Shown in pieces: positions 40,048-52,129 of a stretch of 64,000 bases of DNA. The translations under genes and the position numbers were made by a program. Origin of the DNA: Rhynchopus sp. YZ270_cl-10 (Eukaryota; Euglenozoa; Diplonemea; Diplonemida; Diplonemidae); assembly GCA_964035575.1 (NCBI GenBank), contig OZ037861.1, positions 372,001-436,000 on the forward strand. The letters are read 5' to 3'. The notes beneath the pieces are model-generated. The model searched no databases and had not been told where the DNA came from. It was given only the letters and a program-made list of their open reading frames with translations. Each line of letters starts with the position of its first letter. Within the stretch, counting starts at the first letter, position 1.

Positions 40048-41180
40048 GTTTTGCCAATACAACTAGGACTCATAATTACCGTTAAATCATCTCCCCACAA
40101 ATTTAACGCAGTTGAGCTGCGAGTCGCGAGTGTACTTACTCCCAGCGAGCACAGCGAGTGGGATTCGTGGACCGAGAGTGACCCAGCAACTCAACTGTCT
40201 GTTAGCTTTTTCGGGGGATATAATTTAGCAAAAATAATTAGGTAGTTTTTTCATTGGCTGTGCAGTTATTTTGAGGAGTCACAAAGTCATTGCACATCAA
40301 TAAAATAAATAGTGGAACCCACTCTAGGGTAGCTACACTAATACAACCAAGTTTTCAAAAAAAAAAAAGCATGCGTACGTGATAAATAGAGACATGTTGT
40401 TTCTGGTGAGAGATGCCACTTTGATCTTCGAGCTCAAAAAAATAAGGGGAAAAAAAATATAGCCGAAAAAACAATTGCACGGCTCCTCCCTGTAAGCAAG
40501 TTATGTCCTTGAAAATAAGTTTTTTTTTTTTGTTTTTGTTTTCTTTTTTCTTTTTTTTTTGAAAAAAAAGAACCCCTGGAATATAATTGTTATGCCTGCC
40601 TATGAGAGATCCATTCAATATTTCCAAGGTTTTTTCTTTTCTTTTCTTTCCCCAAAAAAAACTCTTTTCCTTTTTTTAAAAGGATGTGTGTGCACGAAAG
40701 GCACTTTCATCGTTTCCAGCTTTTTTGTTTTTTGTTTTTGATTTATTCCTTCAAAAGCTTGCTTTAAAGGAGAAATAGTATTACCAGGTACGGTCGCCAA
40801 ATCATTCCTCAAACAGGAGGATTTGTGCAATCAACAAAAAACAACTTTACCTACCTGATCCGACTATTTTTATTGGGCGGATGATACTGTTAGCGAGCAA
40901 AAGGGGGGAATGACTTCACGTGGATTGATTTTATTTTGCGTTGTCACAAAATACGAGCCTCGTTTTTCTGTGCGCCCAGGGCGTTCGCCCCGGGGCGAAA
41001 AATATTTTTTTTCGTTAAAAAAATCTTTTCCTGAAAAAATGACATTTTATTTCGCCCCAGGGCTTCGCCCCACCGGGGCGAAACCCTGTATAAATAAATA
41101 AATAAATAAAAAAAAAGGGGGAAAAAAAAAAAAAAAAAGAGAGAGAGATTTCTCCCCACCACCCTGTAGACCCCCCCGGA
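40048..41180. other. Intergenic repeats
   Basis: A tail of the GGCTACACTAATACAACCAAG type at 40311-40370, the block 40754-40840 shared with the kinase intron, and the palindromic stretch gggcgttcgccccggggcga near 40980 echoed near 41056-41090. No gene. Confidence 0.5.
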
Positions 41181-44057
41181 GGGGGGGTCGCAGAGGGGTG
41201 TCCACTGTACTCAAAATCATCCGCAAACCCGCCTGCCGTGAGAGGAAGTTTCCCCAGCACTCCCGCTCCTCAATCCTGCAGTCTGCTGAAGGTGCCCCGT
41301 ACCCCCTGTTATAGAAGGTGTCACTGCTCGTGTCAACTCTATCTTCAACGGCAGAGAGACGTTTTAGTTTATTGAAAATAATCAAACTAAGGATGAAGTC
41401 TCATATGACAGATGCCTCTCTCTTGTGCATCTGTTTGATTAAACAGCACAAAGAGACCCTCAGTGAGGGGGGGATTGATGAAATTCTCCATCGTTTTGCT
41501 GGTTTTAGTATCAGGAAAGTTCAGCTGTAATAGCACTTGTGCTGGGGAAGGGATCACGCGCAAATCGCAATTTTTTTTGACCACTCAGTACCAGGGATTC
41601 ACCCCCCACGAACTAGCTTCTCTCCGGCGGGAAAATTTTTTTTTGACCTATTTTAAGCACTAGTAAAAAAGCAAAAATTTCGGATTTTTTGGCATTTCGC
41701 CACGATCAGGAAAAAACGATGGCGATAGCGAACGCCCTGTGTGCGCCAAGACAAAAAAAATTTCTCGTATTTCCCTCTTTTCTCTTCCCTTCCTCTTTCC
41801 CCACATGACGGTGAAGTAAAAAAAATGGCTTTTGACTTTGTGGTTTTTTAATGCTTTCATCCGAGGCTGGCATCATACAGTGGGTCAGTCGGAGGTGTGC
41901 CTGCATTAATAACTTCACTTTTTTTTTTAACTTTGTGATTGTCACCGTTCTCTTCCAACAGTATATGCCACAAAGTTCAACCACATGCTAAGTTATTTGC
42001 CTTTACCGTAGTGCAGCACCTTCTTACCTAAACAGTGTTGGGGACAAATGGGGGGTTAAAGAGGTAACTCGAAGCAGACCATGCCCCATATTGCACCAGA
42101 TTTTTTTTTTGTAGGGGTGTTTTAGTGTGCAGGTATCCTCAGGGGTGTCTTGCACGAAAGGGGGGGTTTTTTTTTCTCTCAAGAATTCTTACTGTTTTCT
42201 AAAGTAGTAAGTTTATGAATGTGTCACGGTGGTTACAGTAGTATGAATAATTATGAAAAAGTGGAGTTTGCACAGGTTGCAACTGCGCTGTTCTAACAAT
42301 TCTTCCAAAAAAAAAAAAAAAAAGTGAAAAAAGGAAAAATAGAAATAACTGTAAAATGGATTAAAACGAATCGGAGATTTTGTTACACAGCAAACTCTGC
42401 TCAATTTCAAAGCAACATTTTTTTTTTTTTGTTTTTTTCCCCCCCCCCCTTTTTTAAAAGAGCTGTTCCGCCGATTGGCAGGCAGCAGCTCCCACAAATT
42501 TCAAAAGATAAATACTGATTGTGGGTAAAGAAAAAAGGAAGGATCGGGGGGAATGTTTTTTTTTTTTACATTTTTTTTTTTTTTTTGCACTTCTCTTGGG
42601 GTTTTTTGAAGCAAAAACACCACATTTTTTTCTTCTTTTTTTACTTTTCACGTTTTCTATCGAGCGAGCGTCCCTTCAGTACACAACATTTTTTACCATC
42701 TTTTTATTTAGATGTGTACATGCACATGGTGCACACCCATCATGCATAGCCATCTCTCGACCCTTTCTTTGCTCGCCTGCACCCCCCGCTGGGGTCCTCC
42801 CCTGGGGAGTCGTTATGCACTTCCGACCCCCTTTTTTTCCACCCGGTGCAGGCTTACCTGGGGTCTTCAACCTTCAACAGTCAACAAGCCTTTGTACTGA
42901 CTCTTTTTTTTTTTTAAAATGAATGTGCTGTATACTACTGCCCTTCGCCCGACTAAGCACGAGAGGAGCTTAGGATCGTCTTCCAACTTCGTTTTTCTTT
43001 TTCTTTTCAAATGATGCATGTGTCTCTGCGTGCGTGAGAGAGGCACAATGCATCTTACATTTGTTCCCCCCCTCTTTAGCATCTATTGTGTGAGCTCGTC
43101 TCGCACACCGACACCCCCTGACATGAGTGTGAGGGGAGGGAAATTGACCAGGGGAGAAGAACATAATCCTTTTTCACAAAAAAGGATTCGTTTTTTTGTC
43201 AAAGTCAATAAAGAAAAATGAAAGGAAAAAAAAAATGTAGACAACACAAAGCAAATACGTCTTCATTTACCTTTGGTAAAATGATTTTTTTTTTATTTTC
43301 CCTTTTGCTATCCTCCGTAGTGCGTCGCTCGTTTAACGTGATTTGTGAATTACCTTTTTGTACGTGTGTGTGTACATAAGGCAAATTCATCTTTCAGCCT
43401 TTTCTGTATTAGTTTTATTGAAATGCGTTTTAGCACGTTTTTTTCAACTACTATTTGTGTTGTGTTGTCATCCGGGGCTGGCATACGTGGGTCAGTCGGA
43501 GGTGTCTGCATCAACAATTACAGTTTTGTTTTGCAAAAAGAAAAAAAGAAAAAGAAAAAGAAAAACGAAGAAAGTGGAGATTTGCACAAACTGTGGCAAC
43601 ACAACCGAGGCAACTACACTACTTCAACATTTTTTTCAAAAGAAAAGAAAAAAAAAATAGTGGAGTTCATCCTCGGGTGGCTACACTAATACAACCAAGT
43701 TTTCAAAAAAAAAAAGAAGGGGAAAAAAAAAATAATGACCCTCCAGCCTTCTCTTCAGTTCAGATGTTGTTTTTTTATTTTATTTGTCTATTTTTGGTAG
43801 AAATGATCCCCTAAAAAAACAGGGAAACAATAATCAAAAGAATCCGTCCGCAAAAAAATTTTTTTTTTGCGCCTTCCTCCCTTCCCCCCCTCTAAATTCC
43901 CCTTCCCCCACTTTATTTTCAAAACAACTCTCCCCCTTTTTGCGCTAAACCCGAAGAAAATTACCCTAAGGCCCACCAAAGGTGGGAGGTGCTTAGGCGA
44001 TTGTGTTGACACACCAAAATAAAGCAAAACACACAAAAAAAAATCAAATTGGAACAG
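41181..44057. other. Low-complexity and SINE-rich intergenic DNA
   Basis: 41190-41385 has a minus-strand frame (SRQAGLRMILSTVDTP) that could be a gene relic; not recognised. Retroposon pieces: head at ~41860, tail-like at ~42254-42320, hairpin remnant at ~42951-42983, head at ~43468, tail at 43574-43645 and second tail type at 43669-43715. Long T/A runs near 42420-42590. Confidence 0.5.
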
Positions 44058-44065
44058 ATCTCAAA

Positions 44066-44721
44066 CAGGGTATAAGCTTGGTACTCAGAATTAGGTTCAA
44101 AAACCTAATTCTGAAATTTTTCGGGGAAAAAAAAAAAAAAAAAAAAAGTTCTGTTGAGTGGTTCAGACCCGTTCTACTTGTCAAAAAATCTCAGGAGAAG
44201 AAGATATGGAGAGGTGAGTGCTCAAACGTCCCAAAAAAGTCAAAATCGGGTGTTGGAAAAAAAAAAAGTTGCGTACCGTGCGCCTGCGGCGCAAGCAGCT
44301 CCCACCAACGCAGTTCCATTTTATGGGAACATTTTTTAAAAATGTTGCGTACCGTGGCTTCGCCAGGAACCTTTGGGCACCATGACCGCTGCTTACTGAT
44401 AAGAAGGCTGACACCCACTACGGCTTGTGGACGGCCACCGAAGAGTACAACGTACAGCATGGTGAGAGGAAAGAGCAAATGTCGCTGATTCGGAGGAACT
44501 CTGACCGGGCTTGGGGAACATGCATCTCTCCGCCGGAGGCCACGACGAAGGAGCTTTGCAGGGGTTTTCGCGCGAAGCGCGAAAATTTTTTTTTGGACCA
44601 TCAACAGAACTTTTTCAAAACCCAAAATCCTGGCGGCGGGGCTGGTCTATAACCCCACCAAAAAAAAAAAATTCAAAAAACCTAATTCTGGAAAAAATCC
44701 AAAATCCAAGCTTATACCCTG
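44066..44721. mobile_element. hAT-like non-autonomous element, 8-bp target duplication
   Basis: 656 bp with ends CAGGGTATAAGCTTGG / CCAAGCTTATACCCTG, flanked by ATCTCAAA (44058-44065 and 44722-44729). CAGGG ends and 8-bp duplications match hAT. It shares an internal ~190-bp block with the element at 9550-9847 although the terminal repeats differ. No transposase frame. Confidence 0.85.
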
Positions 44722-44883
44722 ATCTCAAAGTTAAAAAAAAAAAATAAGTAAAAAGTGAATCTTATCTTTCCTGAGAACTGTAGCACCGATGCAGGCCCAG
44801 ATCATCAAAAAAAAAATAAAGCAAAACTCCCTCTCCGAAAAAAGAGATTTTGGGATAATCAATCAAACCAAAAAACAAAGTAT

Positions 44884-44945
44884 AGTGGAGCCTCATCCTC
44901 GGGTGTCTACACTACAACAAAGTTAATGAAAAAAAAAATAATAAT
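44884..44945 (+). repeat. SINE-like tail, GGCTACACTAATACAACCAAG family
   Basis: tagtggagcctcatcctcgg, gtctacactacaacaaagtt, A-rich end. Other copies at 40311, 43669, 50760 and 51495. Confidence 0.55.
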
Positions 44946-45177
44946 AAAGTGGCACAACGTCGCCGCTCACGTTCGCAATTTTATCACACACGTGTCCGTT
45001 TCAATGACCCACAAAACCCACACCCACACCCCCTCCCTTTTTTTCCAGAGGATAAGTCGTAATCTCATACAAAGTAACTCACACTTTGGAAATATTGGTT
45101 ACTGTAGTCTAAAGACCGTATGAATGGCAGCTACAGTAAACCATCTTTTTTTCAAAAAAAAAAAGTCCCATTTTTTT

Positions 45178-45310
45178 TTGTTGGAAATGACATCATCCTT
45201 GACAACAAAACTTATGGAAACCCACGCAGCTGACGCTGCGCGATAACGAATGTGATCAAAGGTGGTGACTAAGCACAGAAAGGCTTAGGTTCATCTTATG
45301 AGCTGTTCTC
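45178..45310 (+). mobile_element. 5'-truncated LINE 3' end, ~130 bp
   Basis: ggaaatgacatcatccttga ... gctgcgcgataacgaatgtg aligns with 38628-38698 of the larger LINE, ending with the hairpin (~45259-45297) and a T-rich tail. Two independent 5' truncation points show an active family. Confidence 0.75.
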
Positions 45311-45663
45311 TTTGTTTTGTTTCGATCTCTTCTGTCAGCTATCTTATGATAGCAGCCCGAAGGTCAAACATAACAAAATTCTTGTTTCGTTTTTTTTTTT
45401 GTTCTTGTTTTGTGAGTTTTTTTGTTTTTATTTGTTGAAACTGGCGTGTTTATGACCAACAACCTCAATTGTGGTCGATGGTGGCTCAATGCAGGTAGAA
45501 CAGGTTCAAAAAAGAAAAAGAAAATAACAACAACACCAAAACAAAACAAAACGAAACATACAAAGGTAGCAACCGTACAGGCTACTGAACCGTTTAATAA
45601 CCGAATAAAAGCTTTCAAAGCAACGAAAACTTGAGGACAAAAAAAGAGACAAATACCTATTGG

Positions 45664-45808
45664 AGGTACCCTAACTGTTCGGTCCAATTCGGTGTAATTC
45701 GGTCCATTTCGTTTTTTTTTTTTTTCGCAAAGGGAAATTTCCCCTTGTACCAGAAAAACCGAAAAAAACGAAATGAAAACCGAAAAAAACCGAAATGTTA
45801 GGGTACCT
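45664..45808. mobile_element. MITE, AGGTACCCTAAC ends
   Basis: AGGTACCCTAAC at the left and GTTAGGGTACCT at the right; interior ccgaaaaaaacgaaatg and its inverse. A single matching end (ttagggtacctcc) lies near 48237. Confidence 0.7.
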
Positions 45809-46133
45809 TTTTTGGTCGATTTCGTTTTTTTTCCAAAGGGGGGGACCCTTTGGTCGCCGAAATTCCCCAGCCAAATTTGGTCGCAAAATCGGCCGATTTT
45901 TCAAAAATCTCAAAAAAAAAAAAAATTTTTTTTTTTTCACAAGTGTTTTTGAGGCCTGCTCACTACACCCTAGGCACCCTTCTGAGACCAAAAAGTCAAA
46001 AAAAAGCATGAATTGGGCTGTTTTGAGCATCTAGAGTTTATTCCCCAGCCATTTTCTGTACCACCAGTGCACTTTGTATGGGCCAGCGCCTTGTCGAAAA
46101 ATCGAAAAATCTCAAAAAAACTTTTTTTTTATA

Positions 46134-46417
46134 CCACGCGTGAAAAACGTTTTATGGTCGTAACTGGCCTAAAAAGTGAGTGAAATAAGATTCGTTTTAT
46201 TTCACGCAAATTGCACTAGGGTAACCCAGAGAGTGAAATAAAATATCACGGAGTGAAAAAAAAAAAATTGCCTGCAAAATGCCTTTGCAAATAAAATATT
46301 TTTTTTTTCACGCTGTTTTTGTTCGTAATTTTACCCCAAAAAGCGTGAAAGTGAAAAGTGGGTGCTAGGCTCAACGTTTAGGCCAGTTACGACCATAAAT
46401 ACGTTTTTCACTTGTGG
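46134..46417. mobile_element. Inverted-repeat element, TATGGTCGTAACTGGCC ends
   Basis: GTGAAAAACGTTTTATGGTC / GACCATAAATACGTTTTTCA near the two ends; interior GTGAAATAA repeats. Non-coding. Confidence 0.7.
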
Positions 46418-46433
46418 AATAAAATTACATATT

Positions 46434-46573
46434 GAGTGAAATAAGAACATTTTCTTGCACTTGCCACTAAAAAGGCACCCTCGTGACTCTTATTCCCCTC
46501 GCTTCGCTCGGGAAATAACGCACTCGGGCACCTTTTTAGTGGCGCGTGAAATAAAATAGTTCTTATTTCACTC
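46434..46573. mobile_element. MITE, GAGTGAAATAAGAAC ends
   Basis: 140 bp. The outer GAGTGAAATAAGAAC is mirrored at the right end, the inner GCCACTAAAAAGG is mirrored, and the centre is cgcttcgctcg. Confidence 0.7.
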
Positions 46574-46769
46574 GAATAAATAGTTATTTTTTCGGGAAAA
46601 TTTCGACCACTGAGGTGGGTCTTTGGGCACCAAAAAATGCAAAAAAAATGCAAAAATCGGGTGTTTTGACCATCTGTGGTTACACAAAACACACTTCTGT
46701 GTACAAGCCTACACCAATACAGTGGTAATACAAGGCGATTTTTGACCAAAAAAATGACTATTTTTTACC

Positions 46770-46900
46770 GGTAAAAATAAAGTCATTTTTCCCGCGGGAT
46801 CCATACAGCACGAGGAACTGCTTTTGTCCCGAGCGCAGCGAGGGACAAAAGAGTTCAGAGGGCTGTATGGATCCCAAGGGAAAAATGACTTATTTTTACC
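46770..46900. mobile_element. MITE, GGTAAAAATAA ends, hairpin-forming
   Basis: 131 bp. GGTAAAAATAAAGTCATTTT, then GGATCCATACAGC and CTTTTGTCCC are all mirrored; centre gagcgcagcgag. Confidence 0.75.
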
Positions 46901-46917
46901 AATAAAAAGTTGTTTTT

Positions 46918-47592
46918 TTACCTGCGCCAGAATTTGTTTCACGCTCCGCCACCCAATCATTATACTAGAGAGACCATAGTATATCACACACAGAATCACA
47001 CAACATCACAACTCACCACACACTGAGACACACAAGTGCGTGCCTTGCAGCAGATGCCGGTACGACGTCACAGTTGAAGAGACATTACGGATGGCAAAGT
47101 GAGAAACTATGTCGCTCTACGTGGACAACTCTGCTCAGAACATAAACCATATGGCAAGCTTCATCGGTGGTGCTCCGGTTCCTGGTGAGTTTCAGGCTCC
47201 GATGACTCAGGAACTCGCCACGTAGTGGCGAGTTCCTTGAGTCATCAACATTGTGTAGAAGAAAGACTGATCCTACTGCGAGTCTCCCAACCCCTGTGGA
47301 AGCGTGCAATGCAACAAACGGTTGAGATCTGATCAAGCGGAACGGATATATTTCTGTATTCCACACAAACACACACCCAAACACCCTCAGAATGCAGGAA
47401 ATACCTCACACAACACACAGACACCCTCAGAAACCAAGAAAACCCTCAAAAATCCCTCACAACTCTTAGCAAATTCCCTAAGGAAAATGCGGGATTTTTT
47501 TTTTCCCGCGCGGGAAGAAATGACTTTTTTTTGTCCCGCTGATGTATTAAGGAATGGGTGGCGGAGCGGGAAACAGATTCTGGCGCAGGTAA
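46918..47592. repeat. Inverted-repeat-bounded segment
   Basis: ttacctgcgccagaatttgt and cgctccgccaccca at the left are mirrored by tgggtggcggagcg and attctggcgcaggtaa at the right (47550-47592). The interior includes a 47-bp near-perfect palindrome and short decayed frames. May be a non-autonomous or decayed DNA element. Confidence 0.5.
47201..47246. repeat. Near-perfect 46-bp palindrome
   Basis: GATGACTCAGGAACTCGCCA(C), spacer GTA, then the inverse with one extra T. Cruciform or hairpin forming. Confidence 0.85.
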
Positions 47593-48519
47593 AAAAAATT
47601 TTTTTTTCGCCCAAAATCGGGCGTGGTACGTCATAAAATGGCCCAAAAAATCCAAGGAAAACCTTCGATTGGGCAAATTATGAAAAATTTTTTCAAGTCA
47701 AATTTTCAACCAAAATACGGTCATTTTGTTCACACAGTGATTCTACGTCATGCTAGCTTCCTGTGCAGAACTCCAGCAATTCACCAATGCCGGCATCTAT
47801 CTTTCCATTATCGCCATTGCACTTCGTTCACGCCATTGCACTTCGGTCATTTTGTGCATACCCTGTGACTGTGGTGGCTAGAGAACACGCACATGCAGAC
47901 CCGTTCCTTGCAATTTCCAGTGTTGTGTTTAACAATGCATGCATCCAGAGGACCTCTGGTTTACGAAATCGTAGGCACTCCTGTGCAAAAATGAAGTCGG
48001 TTTTTGACCCAAAATCGGGGTGGGTGGGCCATAATTTGCTCCAAATTTGGCCGAAAATTGGGATTTTTCTGAAAATTTTCATTGTGCCCAGCAAAAATCC
48101 TTGATTTTTTGAAGAATTTTCCAAAAAATATGCTATACCCCCTATGACTGGACCCAACTCCCCTCACCCTTTTTTTCCCCTAAAAAAGCCCCCAAAATTC
48201 CTACCATTTTTACCATTTTTACCATTTTTGACCAATTTAGGGTACCTCCATTCAATTCTTTTGTTTGAATGAAGCGATAAAACGGAAAAAAAAAAGGTGT
48301 GTTTTTTTTTCTTGTCTTTCATTTTATGCTTTGACAGCCTGAAGTCGTTTTCTATTTTCTAAAAACACAGACTCGACGTTTTCGCTCTCCTTGCTAAGCG
48401 ATGCGTCCACAGCGTTATTTTTTTTTTTTTTTTCCCCACCCATTTTATTTTCCCACATTTCCCTCCCCTTTTGCATGAGCTCGACTGAGATGTGTTTTAG
48501 CACGTTTCAACTACTCTTT
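47593..48519. other. Intergenic, no gene seen
   Basis: AT-rich DNA with short repeats of ttttgacccaaaatcggg type (47600, 48000) and a SINE-like block gactgagatgtgttttagca at ~48484. Short frames only. Confidence 0.5.
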
Positions 48520-48521
48520 TA

Positions 48522-49360
48522 GGCTAGTTGACGCCACGGGTCGGTTTAGGAAATTTGTCCATTTTTCTGGAAAATCGTGTCCCATACCCCCCCATACCGC
48601 CCTCAAATGCCCCCAAACCCTCCAAAACCCTCGCGAACCCTCGCATACCCTACCATACCCAACCATACCCTGCCGTACCCTCCCATACCGCACGTTTGCC
48701 TTTTTTTTTGGGATAATCATGTCCCATACCCTGCCACACCCTGCCATACCATGCCATACCCTCCCGGTACTGGGTACTGGGTACTGGGTACTGGGTACTG
48801 GGTACTGGGTACTGGGTACTGGGTACTGGGTACTGGGTACTGGGTACTGGGTACTGGGTACTGGGTACTGGGTACTGGGTACTGGGTACTGGGTACTGGG
48901 TACTGGGTACTGGGTACTGGGTACTGGGTACTGGGTACTGGGTACTGGGTACTGGGTACTGGGTACTGGGTACTGGGTACTGGGTACTGGGTACTGGGTA
49001 CTGGGTACTGGGTACTGGGTACTGGGTACTGGGTACTGGGTACTGGGTACTGGGTACTGGGTACTGGGTACTGGGTACTGGGTACTGGGTACTGGGTACT
49101 GGGTACTGGGTACTGGGTACTGGGTACTGGCTAATGGCTACCCGTGCCAAACCGTGCCACACCCTGCCATACCCTGCCACACCCGTGCCAAACCGTGCCA
49201 CACCCTGCCACACTGCGCCATACCCGTGCCAAATCGTGCCACACCGTGCCACACCGTGCCATACCCTGCCCTACCCTTACTAACCCTCTCAAACCCCCCC
49301 AAATCTGCCCAAATCCTCTCAAACCCTCCCAAACCCAAATGTCCGTGACGTCAACTAGCC
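48522..49360. mobile_element. TA-target TIR element carrying an expanded minisatellite
   Basis: Ends GGCTAGTTGACGCCACGG and, inverted, GGCTAGTTGACGTCACGG, with TA on each side (48520-48521, 49361-49362). The interior is degenerate ccatacc/gccacacc repeats surrounding a pure GGTACTG array. It is inserted next to a SINE-like block. Confidence 0.75.
48766..49130 (+). repeat. Minisatellite (GGTACTG), ~52 units
   Basis: 365 bp of uninterrupted 7-bp units. As 7 is not a multiple of 3, all frames stay open and read the same GYWVLGT heptapeptide, hence the long but meaningless frames on both strands. Confidence 0.95.
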
Positions 49361-49362
49361 TA

Positions 49363-50231
49363 TCTTTGTTTTTTTTTTCTCTCCCCATTTCCCTACAGCG
49401 CGTCTCGCGTCTCTCTCTGTGTTCACCAAGACGCCATCCACCCTCCCCCGAAATTGACAGAGGGAGTGAGGAGACTCTGTGTGTCTTCTTCTGCTTTATT
49501 TTTTTTTTTTTTTTTTATGAATCACAGGGCTTCCCGCAGGATCTGGGGTTTTGGCCTCCCAGGGGGACCAGCCAAAAAAAGGTGGAATTTTTTTTTTTTT
49601 TTCAATGATTTTAATTTGTGTGGTGTGTAGCATTAACGCTGACGCTACGTTACGTTACGCGCCTTTACGCACTTTAAGTGGTCAAAAAAAATTTTCGACT
49701 TCGGCGAAAATGTCCCGGCAAACCGTTAAAACTGCTGCATTAACTCGCATATTGCATATCATCTCACGTTCCCCACCTTTGCGGAATAAGAAAAAATATG
49801 TCAGGTCGGTAGCGTGCAGACGTTTCCTCGTATAGACATCTACAAAAAGAAACGACAGTCATGGCAAAGGTTCCTGGCGAAGCCACGGTACGCAATATTT
49901 CAAAATACTGTGATTAAAATTGCACATTTTACAGCCACACTATGTCATGGGTGGCTTGCAATCTTGCGCCGCAGGCGCACGGTACGCTACTTTTTTCTTT
50001 TGCCATGCTGCATGCTTCCTTTTCCTTCGGCGTTTGACCAATTGAGTCGCGTTCTGGCTGTGACGGGGTCACTTTGCCCATGAGGCATACTCGTGGTTCT
50101 TTGCAACCGTTATTTTCTGCCTCTTCGGAGCCTGAGCCGATAACTGGGACTCCGCCGGTCGCTTTGCAAATTCCATTATGGAAATCTGTCTTGGTCCGGA
50201 GGACTTTTTTGGTGCCATCTTTTCCCCCTGT
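49363..50231. other. Intergenic with transposon modules
   Basis: 49868-49895 (ggttcctggcgaagccacgg) is the inverse of 44345-44372 in the hAT-like element. 49970-50000 has the gcgccgcaggcgcacggta motif and 50039-50076 an iteron-like module (ctgtgacggggtcactttgc). No gene. Confidence 0.55.
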
Positions 50232-50233
50232 TA

Positions 50234-50389
50234 CACGACGGTGATGTAACGGGTGTTACAAGTGGAGTTACAAGTGAGTTACATGTAACTTTTGTTACAT
50301 GTAACTCACTTGTAACTCACTTGTAACGGTTTTTCACTTGTAACGTTACATGTAACTTCACTTGTAATGTACTGTACATCACCGTCGTG
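50234..50389. mobile_element. MITE, TACACGACGGTGATGTA ends, TA target
   Basis: 156 bp. The 17-bp inverted ends include the flanking TA. The interior is gttacatgtaac / acaagtgagtta palindromic repeats. Confidence 0.8.
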
Positions 50390-50391
50390 TA

Positions 50392-52129
50392 GTTGCCTGT
50401 ATTTGGATGCGCGGGGACGGGAGGGTGGGAAAAATTAAAAAAAATGTGGAAAATTCCTAATAGGCAGCCTCGGAACACTCAAGGGCAGGCTGGTCCCCCC
50501 TGGTCCCCCCTTATTATTTTTATTTTCCCCCAGGGGGACCAGTGGTCCCCCCTGGTCCCCCCTGTGGGAAGCCCTGGAATCTTCTTTCTTTGCTTTCTTT
50601 TGAGGTTATAGTTGCAAGGTGACTAAACGCAGGATTACAAAAAAAACAAAAACAAAAAGGATCCAAAAATACAACAAAAAAGATTGATGAATAACCAATG
50701 TTCAAAACATTAAGTAATCTAATCAGACTAAGCGCAGGAGATGAATAAACTAAAATATTATAGTGGAGCACACTCTAGGGTGGCTACACTAATACAAACC
50801 AAGTTTTCAAACTAAAGAAAACTCTAATCAGACTAAGCACGAGAGGCTTAGCTTCATCTGTAAACCTCTTCTTTAAAGATCCCGTGAAGAAAAAAAAAAT
50901 CCGTGGCTGTTTCTATCCCGATGATACAGTAGTCTAAAAAAAATCAAACAATTTTTTATTATGTTTGGGTACATTTAGTGCACCCTATTATACCTTCTAT
51001 TCAGTAGAATAGTTAGTATATGAAACAATTTTTTTATGAATCTCCGTTTTCCCCATTTTTTTTCTTTTCTAATCATATTTTGCAAGGTGGCTAAGCAGGA
51101 GAGGCTTAGGCTCATCTCATAAACTTTTCTTTTCTTTTTGCTTTCTTTGTCGTCTGCGTCCCACAAAAGGCGTTTTTTTTTTTTCGCTAATCAACCTTTT
51201 ATTTTTTTTTCTTTATTTTTTCCCCTCTCCCTCCCTCTCCCTATCCGATCAAATACACCATGGCCTCGTAATAAGACATTATGTGTTCATCATTGAGATG
51301 TATTGCGCGCAGTAATTTATCCACGTTTTTTTTTTTTTCCGCGTTGCTCGTCACGTAATGTCATTGCGAGGCCATGATGTACTCTCTCTCACCTCTTCCC
51401 TTCCTCCGCAAAAAAAAAAGCAAAAAAAAAAAAAAAAAAACTTCACAAAAAATCCCTATTCAAAACTCCCTCCCTCAAAAAAAAAAAAAAAGACTTAGTG
51501 GAGTACACTCTGGGGTGGCTACACTAATACAAACCAAGTTTTCAAAAAAAAATAAAAATCACAAAAAAAAAGTGCAACACACATCCGTGTGTACACCACT
51601 ATCATACAAACTTAAGGTATTTCAGAGTTTTTCTGTTTTCTATGTTTTTTGAAAGGTGACTAAGCACGAGAGGCTTAGTCAGCAGGAGAAGATTTGATGA
51701 ATAACCAATGTTCAAAACATTAAGTAAAGCTAATCAAGACCAAGCTCGAGAGAGGCTTAGGTTCATCTCATAAACTTTTCTTCCCCCCCGACCTTGTTCC
51801 CCCCCCCTCCCTGCGATGACCAAGCAACAGAGAGGCACACCATACCTTTCTGTGTTTTCTTTTTCCTTTTTTTCCACCTTTTTTTTCCCCCCTCCACCCC
51901 CGTCCTTTTTCATTTTTCCTCGCTCATTCGTTCCTCGCGTATTCGCGAACTGGATATCAAAAAGGGGTGGTCGTTCTCTCTAGCTACTAGCGGGGTGGGT
52001 GGTCATATAATGTCCCGTCATCGATTTTTCTTTTTTTTTTTTTAAAGATGGACAACATCATTTGGTTGTCAGTACTCAACAAAAACAAGATTGGAGGCAG
52101 CGCTTTTGGGGAAAACAAAAAAAGGGAAA
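50392..52129. other. Retroposon-tail graveyard
   Basis: Hairpin-family remnants at ~50622, 50826-50857, 51083-51118, 51653-51680 and 51737-51770; GGCTACACTAATACA tails at 50760-50816 and 51495-51548. A block aataaccaatgttcaaaaca with flanks is repeated at 26590, 50690 and 51702. tggtcccccctggtcccccc repeats near 50491-50562. No gene. Confidence 0.6.

Noticed and set aside
42519-42922. Phe-rich frame of 133 codons
   Set aside because: Produced by long T-runs; no coding composition.
48577-49348. Long open frames of 150-209 codons on both strands across the GGTACTG array
   Set aside because: They exist only because a 7-bp repeat without stops is open in every frame; the product would be a monotonous heptapeptide.
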